Shown: positions 23,339 through 31,013, counted from the first letter of the stretch. The stretch is DNA of 34,355 nt from JASLCR01 sp046462475 (GCA_046462475.1 JBKGVB010000011.1:1-34355), one strand, 5' to 3'. The notes: generated by a model from the sequence alone, not told the origin. Program-made: numbers and translations.

Positions 23339-23369
23339 TTGACTTTCATAGGTACTATGTATAACATAG
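23339..23369 (+). promoter_or_regulatory. padR promoter with overlapping palindrome (putative PadR operator)
   Basis: TTGACT (23339-23344), a 17-base spacer and TAACAT (23362-23367), 6 bases before ATG 23374. The perfect palindrome CTATGT-ATA-ACATAG (23355-23369) covers the -10 and the predicted start site. It contains ATGT and ACAT half-sites like those bound by characterised PadR-family repressors, so autorepression of padR-pspC is likely. Confidence 0.6.
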
Positions 23370-23373
23370 ATGT

Positions 23374-23727
23374 ATGGAACAAAAAGGTTACACAGCAGAA
23401 GAAGTAGACGCCTACACGTCCGGGCTTGTCACGCAAATGCGTAAAGGCTTTCTGAGCTATTGTATGTTACGTGTATGTTCGGGCGGGCCAAAGTATACAA
23501 GCGAAATAATCGCTGCATTACATAAAGCAGAGCTTGTTGTAGTGGAAGGGACGATGTATCCGCTTCTAAGCCGACTGCAAAAAGATGGACTGTTGAGCTA
23601 TGAGTGGCAGGAAAGCGAACAGGGTCCACCTAGAAAGTATTATCAGATAACTCCGTTTGGAGCGGCTGTCGCAAAACATACGGGCGAAGAAATAACAAAA
23701 TTGACGACGACATTGAAGAAACTATAA
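23374..23727 (+). CDS. PadR family transcriptional regulator
   Basis: A 117-aa winged-helix regulator. The core MRKGFLSYCMLRVCSGGP, then YTSEIIAALHKAELVVVEGTMYPLLSRLQKDGLLSYEWQ in outline (about 45-83) and GPPRKYYQITPFGAA, matches PadR (recognition helix near VEGTMYPLLSRL, wing near GPPRKYY). PadR proteins are dimeric repressors, often of transport or stress genes. The TAA stop forms part of the AAGGAG Shine-Dalgarno sequence of the pspC gene (23726-23731), so both are cotranscribed. ATG 23374 is fixed by the promoter 6 bases upstream. Confidence 0.93.
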   Translation: MEQKGYTAEEVDAYTSGLVTQMRKGFLSYCMLRVCSGGPKYTSEIIAALHKAELVVVEGTMYPLLSRLQKDGLLSYEWQESEQGPPRKYYQITPFGAAVAKHTGEEITKLTTTLKKL

Positions 23728-23736
23728 GGAGTAACC

Positions 23737-25317
23737 ATGAAAGAGATTACGACAATCCATATCGCACGTACGCCATACGAGGTGGAGCTGGCTGCAAAGA
23801 AAGCACTCGGTGAATATCTTGATAAGATCGCTGCGGCGCTGCACGACGATGAAACCTACGGAGAAGTTGAGGCGCGAATCGTTGACATCTTGCGTGAGCA
23901 TAAGGTAGCACGCGGAGATGTTATTACCGAAAAAGAAGTGTCAATGATTATGGCGCAATTAGGTGAGCCAAAAGATTTTATTGATGAGTCGGAAAAGACA
24001 AGTGTGAGCGAGGGCAGTGAGCAGAGTGTGACGGTAAAACGCTTCTTCCGCGATCAAGACAGAGGATTGCTTGGTGGTGTGCTTGCGGGAATCGCGAATT
24101 ATTTCGGAGTCGACGTGATATGGATCCGACTTGGCTGGGTAATTTTGACACTCATGAGTGGCGGAGCATTCATCGTCGGTTATATCTTGCTATGGGTCAT
24201 CATGCCGCCAGCAAGGACTGCTGCTGAAAAGCTGCAATCGCGCGGAGAGAAAGTAACCCTCGGTGCCTTGAAGCAAGAATCAAGCGAAAAGGCGGTCGAG
24301 CGTTCCGAACGGTCGAAGCCGCTCGTTGTCTTGCTGCGTGCCGCTTTGGCTATCGGGTTTGGTCTTGCGGCATTTGGTGCATTGGCCCTCATTGCCTTTG
24401 TTTTGGGAGCTCGAGCGCCAATTTTCGACGCCGCACAGATCTATCCGGGTGGCGCGCCATGGGTGATCGCGGCGCTTGGCATTATGGTAGTCTGTGGATT
24501 GCTCTTTACCGCTCTGATGATTCTCTTGAGTTATATGAGCGCCGCCTGGCGAGTCACGAAGCGCCTCGTCATAGTATCCGGTGTGATCGTGGCGCTCGGT
24601 ACGGTACTGACGATGACTGCAATAGGTGTTGGTCAGTACGGGTTGCAGCTTGTGAGTAATGTAAAAATAGACAGCACAACCAGCACGACCGATAAGCTTG
24701 AGGGCGTATCATCTGCAATGATTGATAGTAATGTGCCATTTAACTATCATGTCGTTGCCGGGCAGCCTCGTGTGACCGTGGCATCTCCTCAAGGTTCGTC
24801 GAAGCCAGACGTCAGTATTACGAAGAATGGTAAAAAAGCTGTGATTAAGGCGAACTGCCAGATACAACAGGTATTCTGTGGTAACTCTCGTGTCGACATA
24901 TATGGGCCTGTGCTCGAGGCCATAGACATACCACAGGCAACAAACGGGTTTAATTTCTCATACGAAACCACAGGCCAAAAGGTATTGCGAGCTCAGGTTC
25001 GCGCAACATCACTCGAGCTGCAGGGCACAATCAACCGAATAGATGCTTCGATCGGAAGGGGTGCGGTACTGACGGCAAACTATCTTGCGACGATTGATAC
25101 ATTGAATGCTACGCTTGCGCCAAATGCGGCATTGTCATTGGGTGATGCAAAACACCTCAGTGTGTCTGTCCCGACTGGCTGTAAAGCAGATGATATAACG
25201 GACAATCAGACGGCACTCAGTATGGGCGCAATAGGACAGCTCACGGTAAATAGTAAAAAAATGACCGCAGAACAGCTCGCTCAAAGTAGTTTTTACTGCG
25301 TAAGCCTTAACCGTTAA
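23737..25317 (+). CDS. PspC-domain envelope-stress membrane protein with C-terminal extracellular domain
   Basis: A 526-aa protein. Residues 1-88 form a soluble domain (YEVELAAKKALGEYL, VEARIVDIL, VITEKEVSMIMAQLGEPKDF) of the kind found before PspC domains in other bacteria. A PspC domain follows at about 101-158 (FFRDQDRGLLGGVLAGIANYFGVDVIWIR in outline). Further helices lie near 195-222, 240-270 and 277-303. The C-terminal 220 residues are extracellular, beta-rich and resemble the head (DUF2807-like) domains of PspC/LiaI-type proteins, with four Cys that may pair. PspC-type proteins sense or counter membrane damage. It is coregulated with padR and lies just before uppP. Confidence 0.85.
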   Translation: MKEITTIHIARTPYEVELAAKKALGEYLDKIAAALHDDETYGEVEARIVDILREHKVARGDVITEKEVSMIMAQLGEPKDFIDESEKTSVSEGSEQSVTVKRFFRDQDRGLLGGVLAGIANYFGVDVIWIRLGWVILTLMSGGAFIVGYILLWVIMPPARTAAEKLQSRGEKVTLGALKQESSEKAVERSERSKPLVVLLRAALAIGFGLAAFGALALIAFVLGARAPIFDAAQIYPGGAPWVIAALGIMVVCGLLFTALMILLSYMSAAWRVTKRLVIVSGVIVALGTVLTMTAIGVGQYGLQLVSNVKIDSTTSTTDKLEGVSSAMIDSNVPFNYHVVAGQPRVTVASPQGSSKPDVSITKNGKKAVIKANCQIQQVFCGNSRVDIYGPVLEAIDIPQATNGFNFSYETTGQKVLRAQVRATSLELQGTINRIDASIGRGAVLTANYLATIDTLNATLAPNAALSLGDAKHLSVSVPTGCKADDITDNQTALSMGAIGQLTVNSKKMTAEQLAQSSFYCVSLNR

Positions 25318-25326
25318 TGATACAAT
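25318..25326 (+). promoter_or_regulatory. Extended -10 promoter of uppP
   Basis: TGA plus TACAAT immediately after the pspC-gene stop. A short leader with GAGAGGAAA leads to ATG 25350. Confidence 0.6.
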
Positions 25327-25349
25327 TGTTGTAAGTAGAGAGGAAAAAA

Positions 25350-26195
25350 ATGAATCTATTGCACGCGATACTGCTAGGAATTGTCGAAGGTCTTACGGAG
25401 TTTCTGCCAGTTTCAAGTACAGGGCATCTGACTATCGTTGAAAAGTTGCTGGGGTATCAGATCGATGCCGTTGGTATTACAGCGTTTACTGCGATCATTC
25501 AGATCGGCTCCATTCTCGCAGCCGTGCTTTATTTCCGCAAAGATATTGTGCGCGTAGCGGGTGCGTGGCTCGGAGGAATCATAGACACAAAGAAGCGCTC
25601 AAATTTTGACTATAAATTGGGCTGGTATATCATCATCGGGTCAATTCCTGTAGCAATCGTTGGTCTGCTGCTTAAGCACGAGATCGAAACAGGATTCCGT
25701 AGTTTGTGGTTTGTGGTTGCTGGATTAATTCTCTGGGCGGGCGTGATGTGGTTTGCAGACCGGTACGAAGACAAGCTGCGCAAGCCTCGCGGGGAAGAGA
25801 CGACTACGTGGCGTGATACGCTCATCATTGGGCTGGCCCAGTGTTTTGCACTCATTCCAGGGGTGAGTCGCTCTGGGGCGACGATTTCGGCTGGACTTTT
25901 GAGGGGTATTGATCGAGTTGCGGCGACACGGTTGAGCTTCTTCTTGGGAATTCCTGCACTGATTGCAGCCGGAGGTTTAGAAAGTGTCACTCAGGCAAAA
26001 CATATCTCAGAAGGGATTGGGTGGGGACCGACAATTATCGCAACGATCGTTGCTTTTGTAGTCGGATATGTGGCGATTGCATGGTTGCTCAAATTCATCT
26101 CTCGTCATAACTTCTCGATATTTATTTGGTATCGATTGGCGATTGGTGGAATTATTGCACTATTAATACTTACTGGAACGATAGGAGCGGTGTAG
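25350..26195 (+). CDS. uppP: Undecaprenyl-diphosphate phosphatase (BacA/UppP)
   Basis: A 281-aa polytopic enzyme of normal length. The two family signatures are present: GIVEGLTEFLPVSSTGHL (10-27, with the catalytic Glu/Ser/Thr/His cluster) and LIPGVSRSGATIS (about 168-180, with the essential Arg). It removes one phosphate from C55-PP at the membrane surface to recycle the carrier; overexpression gives bacitracin resistance in other bacteria. With uppS and the polyprenyl synthase in the same window, the carrier cycle is well covered. Its TAG stop overlaps the GTG start of the next ABC ATPase. Confidence 0.96.
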   Translation: MNLLHAILLGIVEGLTEFLPVSSTGHLTIVEKLLGYQIDAVGITAFTAIIQIGSILAAVLYFRKDIVRVAGAWLGGIIDTKKRSNFDYKLGWYIIIGSIPVAIVGLLLKHEIETGFRSLWFVVAGLILWAGVMWFADRYEDKLRKPRGEETTTWRDTLIIGLAQCFALIPGVSRSGATISAGLLRGIDRVAATRLSFFLGIPALIAAGGLESVTQAKHISEGIGWGPTIIATIVAFVVGYVAIAWLLKFISRHNFSIFIWYRLAIGGIIALLILTGTIGAV

Positions 26196-26896
26196 TGATT
26201 GAGATACATGCAGTTAGTAAAATTTATGGGAAGAAGAAAAATACATTTGCTGCGTTGTCGGATGTGAGTTTCCAGATTCCAGCGGGACAGATTGCAGCAG
26301 TTGTCGGTAAATCTGGTTCGGGCAAATCAACTCTCATGCATGTCATGAGTGGGCTTGACCACGCAACGAGCGGAGAAGTGGTGGTAAATGGCGAAAGCTT
26401 GAATAAAATGAAGCAAAAAAATATCGATAAATTTCGAGCCCATCAAATGAGCTTTATCTTCCAGAGCTTTTTCGTGCAAGGTAATGAGACATGTTATGAC
26501 AACGTCAGTCTACCGCTCGAAATTGCCAATGTGCCATATGCCCGTCGTCAGAAAATGATCAAAGATGCCCTAAAGGCAGTAGAGCTTGAAGATAAAATTC
26601 GCTCAAAAGCAAAAGACCTTTCTGGCGGTCAAAAGCAGCGGCTTGCGATTGCTCGAGCTATTGTAAACCAGCCAAAAATTCTTTTTGCTGATGAGCCGAC
26701 AGGAAATCTGGACTCGGTAACGGGTGAGAGAATCGAAACGTTGTTATTTGATTATGCACGTAATCATGACGCTACATTGATTATCGTGACCCACGATAGC
26801 GACCTCGCAAGTAAATGTGATCGAGAGATTCATATGAAGGATGGTCGTCTTGTAAAAGATACTACTGCGGCGAAGAAAGCGAAGGTAAAGGCATGA
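26195..26896 (+). CDS. ABC transporter ATP-binding protein (MacB/LolD-like)
   Basis: A 233-aa ATPase starting at GTG 26195 (MIEIHAVSKIYGKKK). Walker A is GKSGSGKST (38-46), the signature is LSGGQKQRLAIARAI, Walker B is ILFADEPTGNLDS, and the switch His is in IIVTHDSDLA. The start is fixed by an AGGAGCGG sequence (26183-26190) and by overlap with the uppP stop; a longer upstream frame lies inside uppP. The group powers MacB/FtsX-type permeases that export peptides, antibiotics or lipoproteins. The TGA stop overlaps the permease ATG (ATGA). Confidence 0.93.
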   Translation: MIEIHAVSKIYGKKKNTFAALSDVSFQIPAGQIAAVVGKSGSGKSTLMHVMSGLDHATSGEVVVNGESLNKMKQKNIDKFRAHQMSFIFQSFFVQGNETCYDNVSLPLEIANVPYARRQKMIKDALKAVELEDKIRSKAKDLSGGQKQRLAIARAIVNQPKILFADEPTGNLDSVTGERIETLLFDYARNHDATLIIVTHDSDLASKCDREIHMKDGRLVKDTTAAKKAKVKA

Positions 26897-28155
26897 GAAC
26901 AACTGATATTATTCGACGTGCCGGACGTAATTTGCGTCAGGCAAAAGTTCGTACATTACTCACAGCCTTAGCGATTAGCGTCGGAGCATTCACGATTACG
27001 TTGGCGCTAGCAGCTGGGACGGGTGGCAAAGAGTACACAGATAGCTTAATCCATAACAATGGCGATGCGCGAAGTCTTAGTGTTTTCGCGAAGACTGCTT
27101 CTGAGGGTGATACATCCGGCCCGAAGAAATATGGCGCTTCTGAAGCCAGCCAGGGGTTGCTGGGTAAAAAAGATGTTGATCGCATTGAGAAAGTGGCAGG
27201 CGTGGAGAGTGTAACGCCAATGTATAACGTCAACGCTACGTATATGGTTGGGCCAAGCGGAGTTAAATATGATACCAGTTTGACAATCAAGGACGACCAG
27301 ACAAATATTCCTCTCACTGCCGGATCACTCAGGAACAATCAGCCAAGTGCGGGCAAGGTAGTTGTATCAGACAGTTACGTCAAGGCACTTGGATTTAACA
27401 GCGCTAAAGATGCAATCGGTAAGACGATTACTCTGCGCATCGACAAACCTCAGTTGTATCCAGGTCAGCCGGTCACTGGTAAGAAGATGGCATTTACTAT
27501 CGAAGCGGTTGATAAAAAATCTGACACCGTTCTTAGGTATTCGGAAGGTGTACGGGTGTCTGCAGGTGATGGCAAGGCGATCTACGACTACCAAAATATT
27601 ACCGGCAAGGACCAATATTACGGTGTGACAGTTCGCGTAAAGCCGAATGCTGATCCGGCAACCGTGCAAGCGGCCATCAAGAAGCTAGATTATGAAGTCT
27701 TTTCGCTCCAAGATGTGCAGCAGGTGCTATTTACCTTCGTGAATGTTGTGATGGGTGGCGCGGCGGGATTTGGTGCATTGGCAATCCTAGCATCAATCTT
27801 CGGTATCATTAATACGCAGTACATTTCGGTGCTGGAACGAACGCAGCAAATTGGTCTTATGAAAGCGCTCGGCGCTCGCCGCAAGGACATCGGCCGGCTA
27901 TTTCGCTATGAAGCAGCGTGGGTTGGATTCCTTGGCGGGGTGATCGGTACTGTGTTTGCACTGCTTGTTGGCTTGCTTAATCCAACGATTACTCACTTGC
28001 TCAACCTTGAGAAAGGAACAAATCTGCTTGTGTTCAAACCGCTCTATAGCCTCATTCTTGTAATAGCTCTAATCATAGTGGCAGTAGTCGCTGGCTACTT
28101 CCCGAGTCGCAAAGCAGCAAAACTCGATCCGATCGAAGCGCTTCGAACAGAATAA
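26893..28155 (+). CDS. MacB/FtsX-type ABC permease
   Basis: A 420-aa permease. Order: one N-terminal membrane helix (about 20-42), a large extracytoplasmic MacB-PCD domain (about 45-270) and three C-terminal helices (about 283-310, 332-357 and 377-403) of the FtsX domain. The motif QYISVLERTQQIGLMKALGARRKDIGRLF in outline is the cytoplasmic coupling helix typical of MacB. The terminal PSRKAAKLDPIEALRTE is the usual FtsX-family ending. It is coupled to the preceding ATPase. Members act mechanically in exporting or detoxifying antimicrobial compounds; the substrate is unknown. Confidence 0.93.
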   Translation: MRTTDIIRRAGRNLRQAKVRTLLTALAISVGAFTITLALAAGTGGKEYTDSLIHNNGDARSLSVFAKTASEGDTSGPKKYGASEASQGLLGKKDVDRIEKVAGVESVTPMYNVNATYMVGPSGVKYDTSLTIKDDQTNIPLTAGSLRNNQPSAGKVVVSDSYVKALGFNSAKDAIGKTITLRIDKPQLYPGQPVTGKKMAFTIEAVDKKSDTVLRYSEGVRVSAGDGKAIYDYQNITGKDQYYGVTVRVKPNADPATVQAAIKKLDYEVFSLQDVQQVLFTFVNVVMGGAAGFGALAILASIFGIINTQYISVLERTQQIGLMKALGARRKDIGRLFRYEAAWVGFLGGVIGTVFALLVGLLNPTITHLLNLEKGTNLLVFKPLYSLILVIALIIVAVVAGYFPSRKAAKLDPIEALRTE

Positions 28156-28156
28156 A

Positions 28157-28185
28157 TTGACACAGTTCATATTGAGGTCTATGAT
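28157..28185 (+). promoter_or_regulatory. Consensus leaderless promoter of the 93-aa gene
   Basis: TTGACA (28157-28162), a 17-base spacer and TATGAT (28180-28185), exactly 6 bases before ATG 28192. Confidence 0.78.
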
Positions 28186-28191
28186 GCTGGC

Positions 28192-28473
28192 ATGAGTATC
28201 ATAGACCGATTTCGTGATAAAGGACGGAGCGACAGCGAGCTTGATAGTAGACTCGAGACGATTAATCGTGCGCTTGAACGACTGGAGCAACGCAGGCAGG
28301 ACATTCTTAACGGAGGTGTTTTTATGATGAACCGGTCTGAAGAGTATGAGTATATAGACGAACTAATTTACGTTTTAACATTTAAGCAAGAACGACTACT
28401 GGAGAGAATCGATAAGAGAAATGTTCGTCTTGCAAAGGCGGCACTTGGTGCTGGGGAAAATACCATCCGATAA
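28192..28473 (+). CDS. Small coiled-coil protein of unknown function (93 aa)
   Basis: I do not recognise a family. The protein is highly charged and helical, with heptad-like LDSRLETINRALERLEQRRQ (20-39) and VLTFKQERLLERIDKRNVR segments on either side of a NGGVFMMNRSEEYEYID link. This suggests a helical hairpin or a dimeric coiled coil. No signal peptide, no Cys. The near-perfect promoter placed 6 bases before the ATG supports it as a real, leaderless gene. It stands between the MacB-like permease and serS, and its stop lies 2 bases before the serS -10 box. Confidence 0.7.
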   Translation: MSIIDRFRDKGRSDSELDSRLETINRALERLEQRRQDILNGGVFMMNRSEEYEYIDELIYVLTFKQERLLERIDKRNVRLAKAALGAGENTIR

Positions 28474-28475
28474 GG

Positions 28476-28481
28476 TATACT
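28476..28481 (+). promoter_or_regulatory. Leaderless -10 box of serS
   Basis: TATACT, 6 bases before ATG 28488; no Shine-Dalgarno sequence and no clear -35. Confidence 0.58.
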
Positions 28482-28487
28482 AACAAT

Positions 28488-29786
28488 ATGTTAGATATCC
28501 GTTTTATTCGCGAAAATCCTGAAAAAGTGCAGCAAAATGCCGAAAATAAAGGCTACAGAGATCTTTCGATCAAACAGCTGCTTGAGCTTGATAGTGAAAA
28601 ACGTGAGCTGCAGTCTCAGGTCGATGAGTTGCGCGAAAAACGCAATCAAAATGCGGGGAAGATGAAAGGTGGCAAGCCAGATCAGGCGTTAATCGACGAA
28701 GGTAAGCAGATCAAGCTGTCGCTTTCTGAACGCGAAGGCTATCTAAAGAATGTCGATGAAGAGTTTACGAGTCTGTTGAAGAAAATCCCAAATATGGCTC
28801 ACGAAGATGTGCCGCTTGGTGCTTCTGAAGATGAAAATGTCGAAGTAAAAGTCGTCGGCGATATCCCACAGTTTGATTTTGATCCTAAGAATCACTATGA
28901 GATTGCGGAAGCCAAAGGCTGGCTGGACAAAGAACGTGCTGCAAAAGTAGCAGGCTCACGCTTTGCATACATACTCGGCGACATGGTAATGCTAGAGCAG
29001 GCGATCATTCAATTCGTTATGAATACTCTGACAAATGAGGCAAAGATCAAGGAAATCGCTGAAGATGCGGGCCTCGACGTTAGTACGAAGCCATTTATTC
29101 CAGTGTTGCCACCATTGATGATCAAGACAGAGCCGTATGATCAGATGGATCGACTTGAGCCAAGTGACGACCGTTACAAGATCGAAGGTGAAGAATTGTG
29201 GCTACAGGGAAGTGCAGAGCATGTGCTCGGTAGTATGCATGCTGGTGAGACATTTGAAGCGAAAGATCTTCCGCTGCGTTATCTCGGATTTGCGACGAGT
29301 TTTCGTAAAGAAGCCGGAACATACGGCAAGGATATGGAAGGTATCATTCGTATGCACCAGTTTGATAAGCTCGAGATGGAAAGCTTCTCAACTAGGGAAG
29401 ACAGCTATAATGAACACTTGCTATTCGTAGCGATCCAAGAGCATCTATTGCAACAATTAAAATTGCCATATCACGTACTGATGAAATGTACGGCCGATAT
29501 CGGCAAGCCGAATGCACGTGGTGTCGACATGGAAGTTTGGCTGCCAGGACAGGGCAAATACCGCGAGACGCACACTGCCGATTATATGACTGACTATCAG
29601 GCGCGCCGACTCAATACGCGCGTGCGAAGAGATGATGGCCTTGAGCTAATCCATACAAACGATGCGACAGCCTTTGCGCTGGGTCGTGCGATGGTAGCAA
29701 TTATTGAAAACTATCAGGATAAAGATAGTAATGTTCGCGTGCCAGAGGTCCTGAAGCCATATCTTGGCGGCCGCGAATTATTATAG
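28488..29786 (+). CDS. serS: Seryl-tRNA synthetase
   Basis: A 432-aa class II enzyme of normal length. The N-terminal coiled-coil arm that grips the long variable arm of tRNA(Ser) spans about 25-105 (ELQSQVDELREKRNQNAGKM and following). The catalytic core has FATSFRKEAGTYGKDMEGIIR (motif 2) and HTNDATAFALGRAMVAIIENYQ (motif 3). It begins MLDIRFIRENPEKVQQNA, as usual for the family. Start ATG 28488 is directly after the TATACT box. It is followed by the inverted-repeat cluster at 29788-29867. Confidence 0.96.
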   Translation: MLDIRFIRENPEKVQQNAENKGYRDLSIKQLLELDSEKRELQSQVDELREKRNQNAGKMKGGKPDQALIDEGKQIKLSLSEREGYLKNVDEEFTSLLKKIPNMAHEDVPLGASEDENVEVKVVGDIPQFDFDPKNHYEIAEAKGWLDKERAAKVAGSRFAYILGDMVMLEQAIIQFVMNTLTNEAKIKEIAEDAGLDVSTKPFIPVLPPLMIKTEPYDQMDRLEPSDDRYKIEGEELWLQGSAEHVLGSMHAGETFEAKDLPLRYLGFATSFRKEAGTYGKDMEGIIRMHQFDKLEMESFSTREDSYNEHLLFVAIQEHLLQQLKLPYHVLMKCTADIGKPNARGVDMEVWLPGQGKYRETHTADYMTDYQARRLNTRVRRDDGLELIHTNDATAFALGRAMVAIIENYQDKDSNVRVPEVLKPYLGGRELL

Positions 29787-29787
29787 A

Positions 29788-29867
29788 CATTTTCATAAAT
29801 TGAAAATGGCTCACCGAAAGAGCTCAAGCGGATTTCATTCTAATTGAACAAAATCGGCGAGCCATTT
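29788..29867. repeat. Nested inverted repeats between serS and the lipoprotein gene
   Basis: CATTTTCA (29788-29795) with TGAAAATG (29801-29808) forms a perfect 8-base hairpin. AAATGGCTCACCG (29804-29816) pairs with CGGCGAGCCATTT (29855-29867) with one mismatch across a 38-base loop. On the minus strand the long stem ends in TTTTC, so it may terminate the lipoprotein transcript; the small hairpin may serve serS. The two stems share bases and exclude each other. Confidence 0.55.
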
Positions 29868-29877
29868 CCGATGAGCC

Positions 29878-30489
29878 TTAGCTCAGGAGGTCGTTGTCGT
29901 ACACCGTGTAATCGCTGCGGTAGACGAAGAGGTACTTGCCGTCGATACGGAACGCCGTCGACTTCGGTACATCAGTCTTGTAGATCTCAACCTCGTTCCC
30001 GGCGTAGATGGCAATCGGTGATCCGTTCTGCGAGCGGATCATGATCGTCTTTGCCTTACCCTTCCAGAGATTGCGGAACTTCTCGTGGATGTCGTTCAGG
30101 AAGGGTGTGCCAGAGTCGGTGTTGGTGAGGTTGACAGTCGGCGGCAGCTGGTCGGACACATTGATGAGCCCATCTTGTGCCAGGATCAAGCTTGATCCCA
30201 CATGGCTGATGTGGCTCTTACCGACGGAGATCAGTAGGACTTGAGAGTCCTTTTTGCTTGATCCGTCGCTGTCGGTGCCGTCGAAGCGGTCGTCACGCGA
30301 GATACGGAAGGACTTGCCACGTACCTCGTCGATCTTCTGACCATTCTGGTCATAGGTCGTCATCGTGGCTGACACGCCCTTGAGGGCGCGATTGATCTGG
30401 TCGCCCCAGTTGCTGAAGGCGGCGCAGCTCGACAAAAGACAAGCCGCCACGAGGACGCCGACAAAGGTGAACAGCTTCCTGTTTCTCAT
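29878..30489 (-). CDS. Predicted lipoprotein of unknown function (203 aa; tentatively DUF5052-like), probably acquired
   Basis: A 203-aa protein with a lipoprotein signal: basic MRNRKLFTF, a hydrophobic core, and the lipobox LSSC (residues 19-22, lipidated Cys 22). The mature domain is soluble, with NGQKIDEVRGKSFRIS, GSSLILAQDGLINVSDQ and GKYLFVYRSDYTVYDNDLL. The overall pattern resembles DUF5052-type lipoproteins of Gram-positive bacteria; this match is from memory and tentative. Hand-counted GC over 29881-30480 is about 56%, against roughly 45% in sampled serS lines, and codons are C/G-ending, which suggests transfer. It has a consensus-type promoter and a strong AAGGAG (4 bases before the ATG), unlike the leaderless genes. 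Confidence 0.8.
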   Translation of the reverse strand: MRNRKLFTFVGVLVAACLLSSCAAFSNWGDQINRALKGVSATMTTYDQNGQKIDEVRGKSFRISRDDRFDGTDSDGSSKKDSQVLLISVGKSHISHVGSSLILAQDGLINVSDQLPPTVNLTNTDSGTPFLNDIHEKFRNLWKGKAKTIMIRSQNGSPIAIYAGNEVEIYKTDVPKSTAFRIDGKYLFVYRSDYTVYDNDLLS

Positions 30490-30542
30490 TGAACTCCTTG
30501 GGTGGGTAGGTGCTAACTTTCGGATAAAGCTTTGTGCGATAT

Positions 30543-30571
30543 ATTTTAATACAAAATTACTAAAAAGTCAA
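30543..30571 (-). promoter_or_regulatory. Promoter of the lipoprotein gene
   Basis: On the minus strand TTGACT (30566-30571), a 17-base spacer and TAAAAT (30543-30548), giving a leader of about 47 bases. Confidence 0.55.
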
Positions 30572-30591
30572 TCGTAAACGCTTCTAAAGAA

Positions 30592-30600
30592 TGCTATAAT
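30592..30600 (+). promoter_or_regulatory. Extended -10 promoter of hpf
   Basis: TGC plus a perfect TATAAT. The leader of about 32 bases ends with GAGGAGGG (30626-30633), the strongest Shine-Dalgarno sequence in the window. Confidence 0.7.
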
Positions 30601-30638
30601 AGAAAGTACCAACATCCTAACAAAAGAGGAGGGTACCT

Positions 30639-31013
30639 ATGATCGAATCAATCGTAATTTCCGGAGTGAAATATTCACCGGACGAACAAACGAAAAGATA
30701 TGTCCGCCGAAAAGTGGCCAGACTCGATCGATTCTTACCTCGTCATGCTAGGAAAAGTGTCTCAGCTGAAGTAAAGCTCAAAGAAGTAAATCGTGATCAC
30801 GGCAATAAATATGAGGCTGAAATCTTACTTCATGTACCAGACAAGGACCTGACGGCGAAGGACTCCACGGTGAATATACTTGCAGCGGTTGATATCGTAG
30901 AGATGAAACTTGTGAATCAGTTGCGTAAATATAAAGACCTTCATATTTCACACGTTGGCAAAACTCGTGGCGTCTTGAGTCGTTTCAAACGCAGCTACGC
31001 CCGCGAAAGTTAA
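30639..31013 (+). CDS. hpf: Ribosome hibernation promoting factor / RaiA (short form)
   Basis: A 124-aa protein of the S30AE family. The pattern VISGVKYSPDEQTKRYVRRKVARLDRFLPR in outline, then AEVKLKEVN and KYEAEILLHVP, and the acidic VDIVEMKLVNQLRKYKD, matches HPF/RaiA. It binds in the 30S mRNA/tRNA channel and inactivates or protects ribosomes in stasis. The protein has only the N-terminal domain plus a basic tail (RGVLSRFKRSYARES); the dimerising C-terminal domain of long HPF is absent. The strong Shine-Dalgarno sequence fits high expression. secA follows about 100 bases downstream with its own promoter. Confidence 0.93.
   Translation: MIESIVISGVKYSPDEQTKRYVRRKVARLDRFLPRHARKSVSAEVKLKEVNRDHGNKYEAEILLHVPDKDLTAKDSTVNILAAVDIVEMKLVNQLRKYKDLHISHVGKTRGVLSRFKRSYARES

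Noticed and set aside
26126..26194. Upstream extension of the MacB-like ATPase
   Set aside because: The added residues lie inside uppP, are not ATPase-like, and GTG 26195 has a good Shine-Dalgarno sequence and TAGTG coupling.
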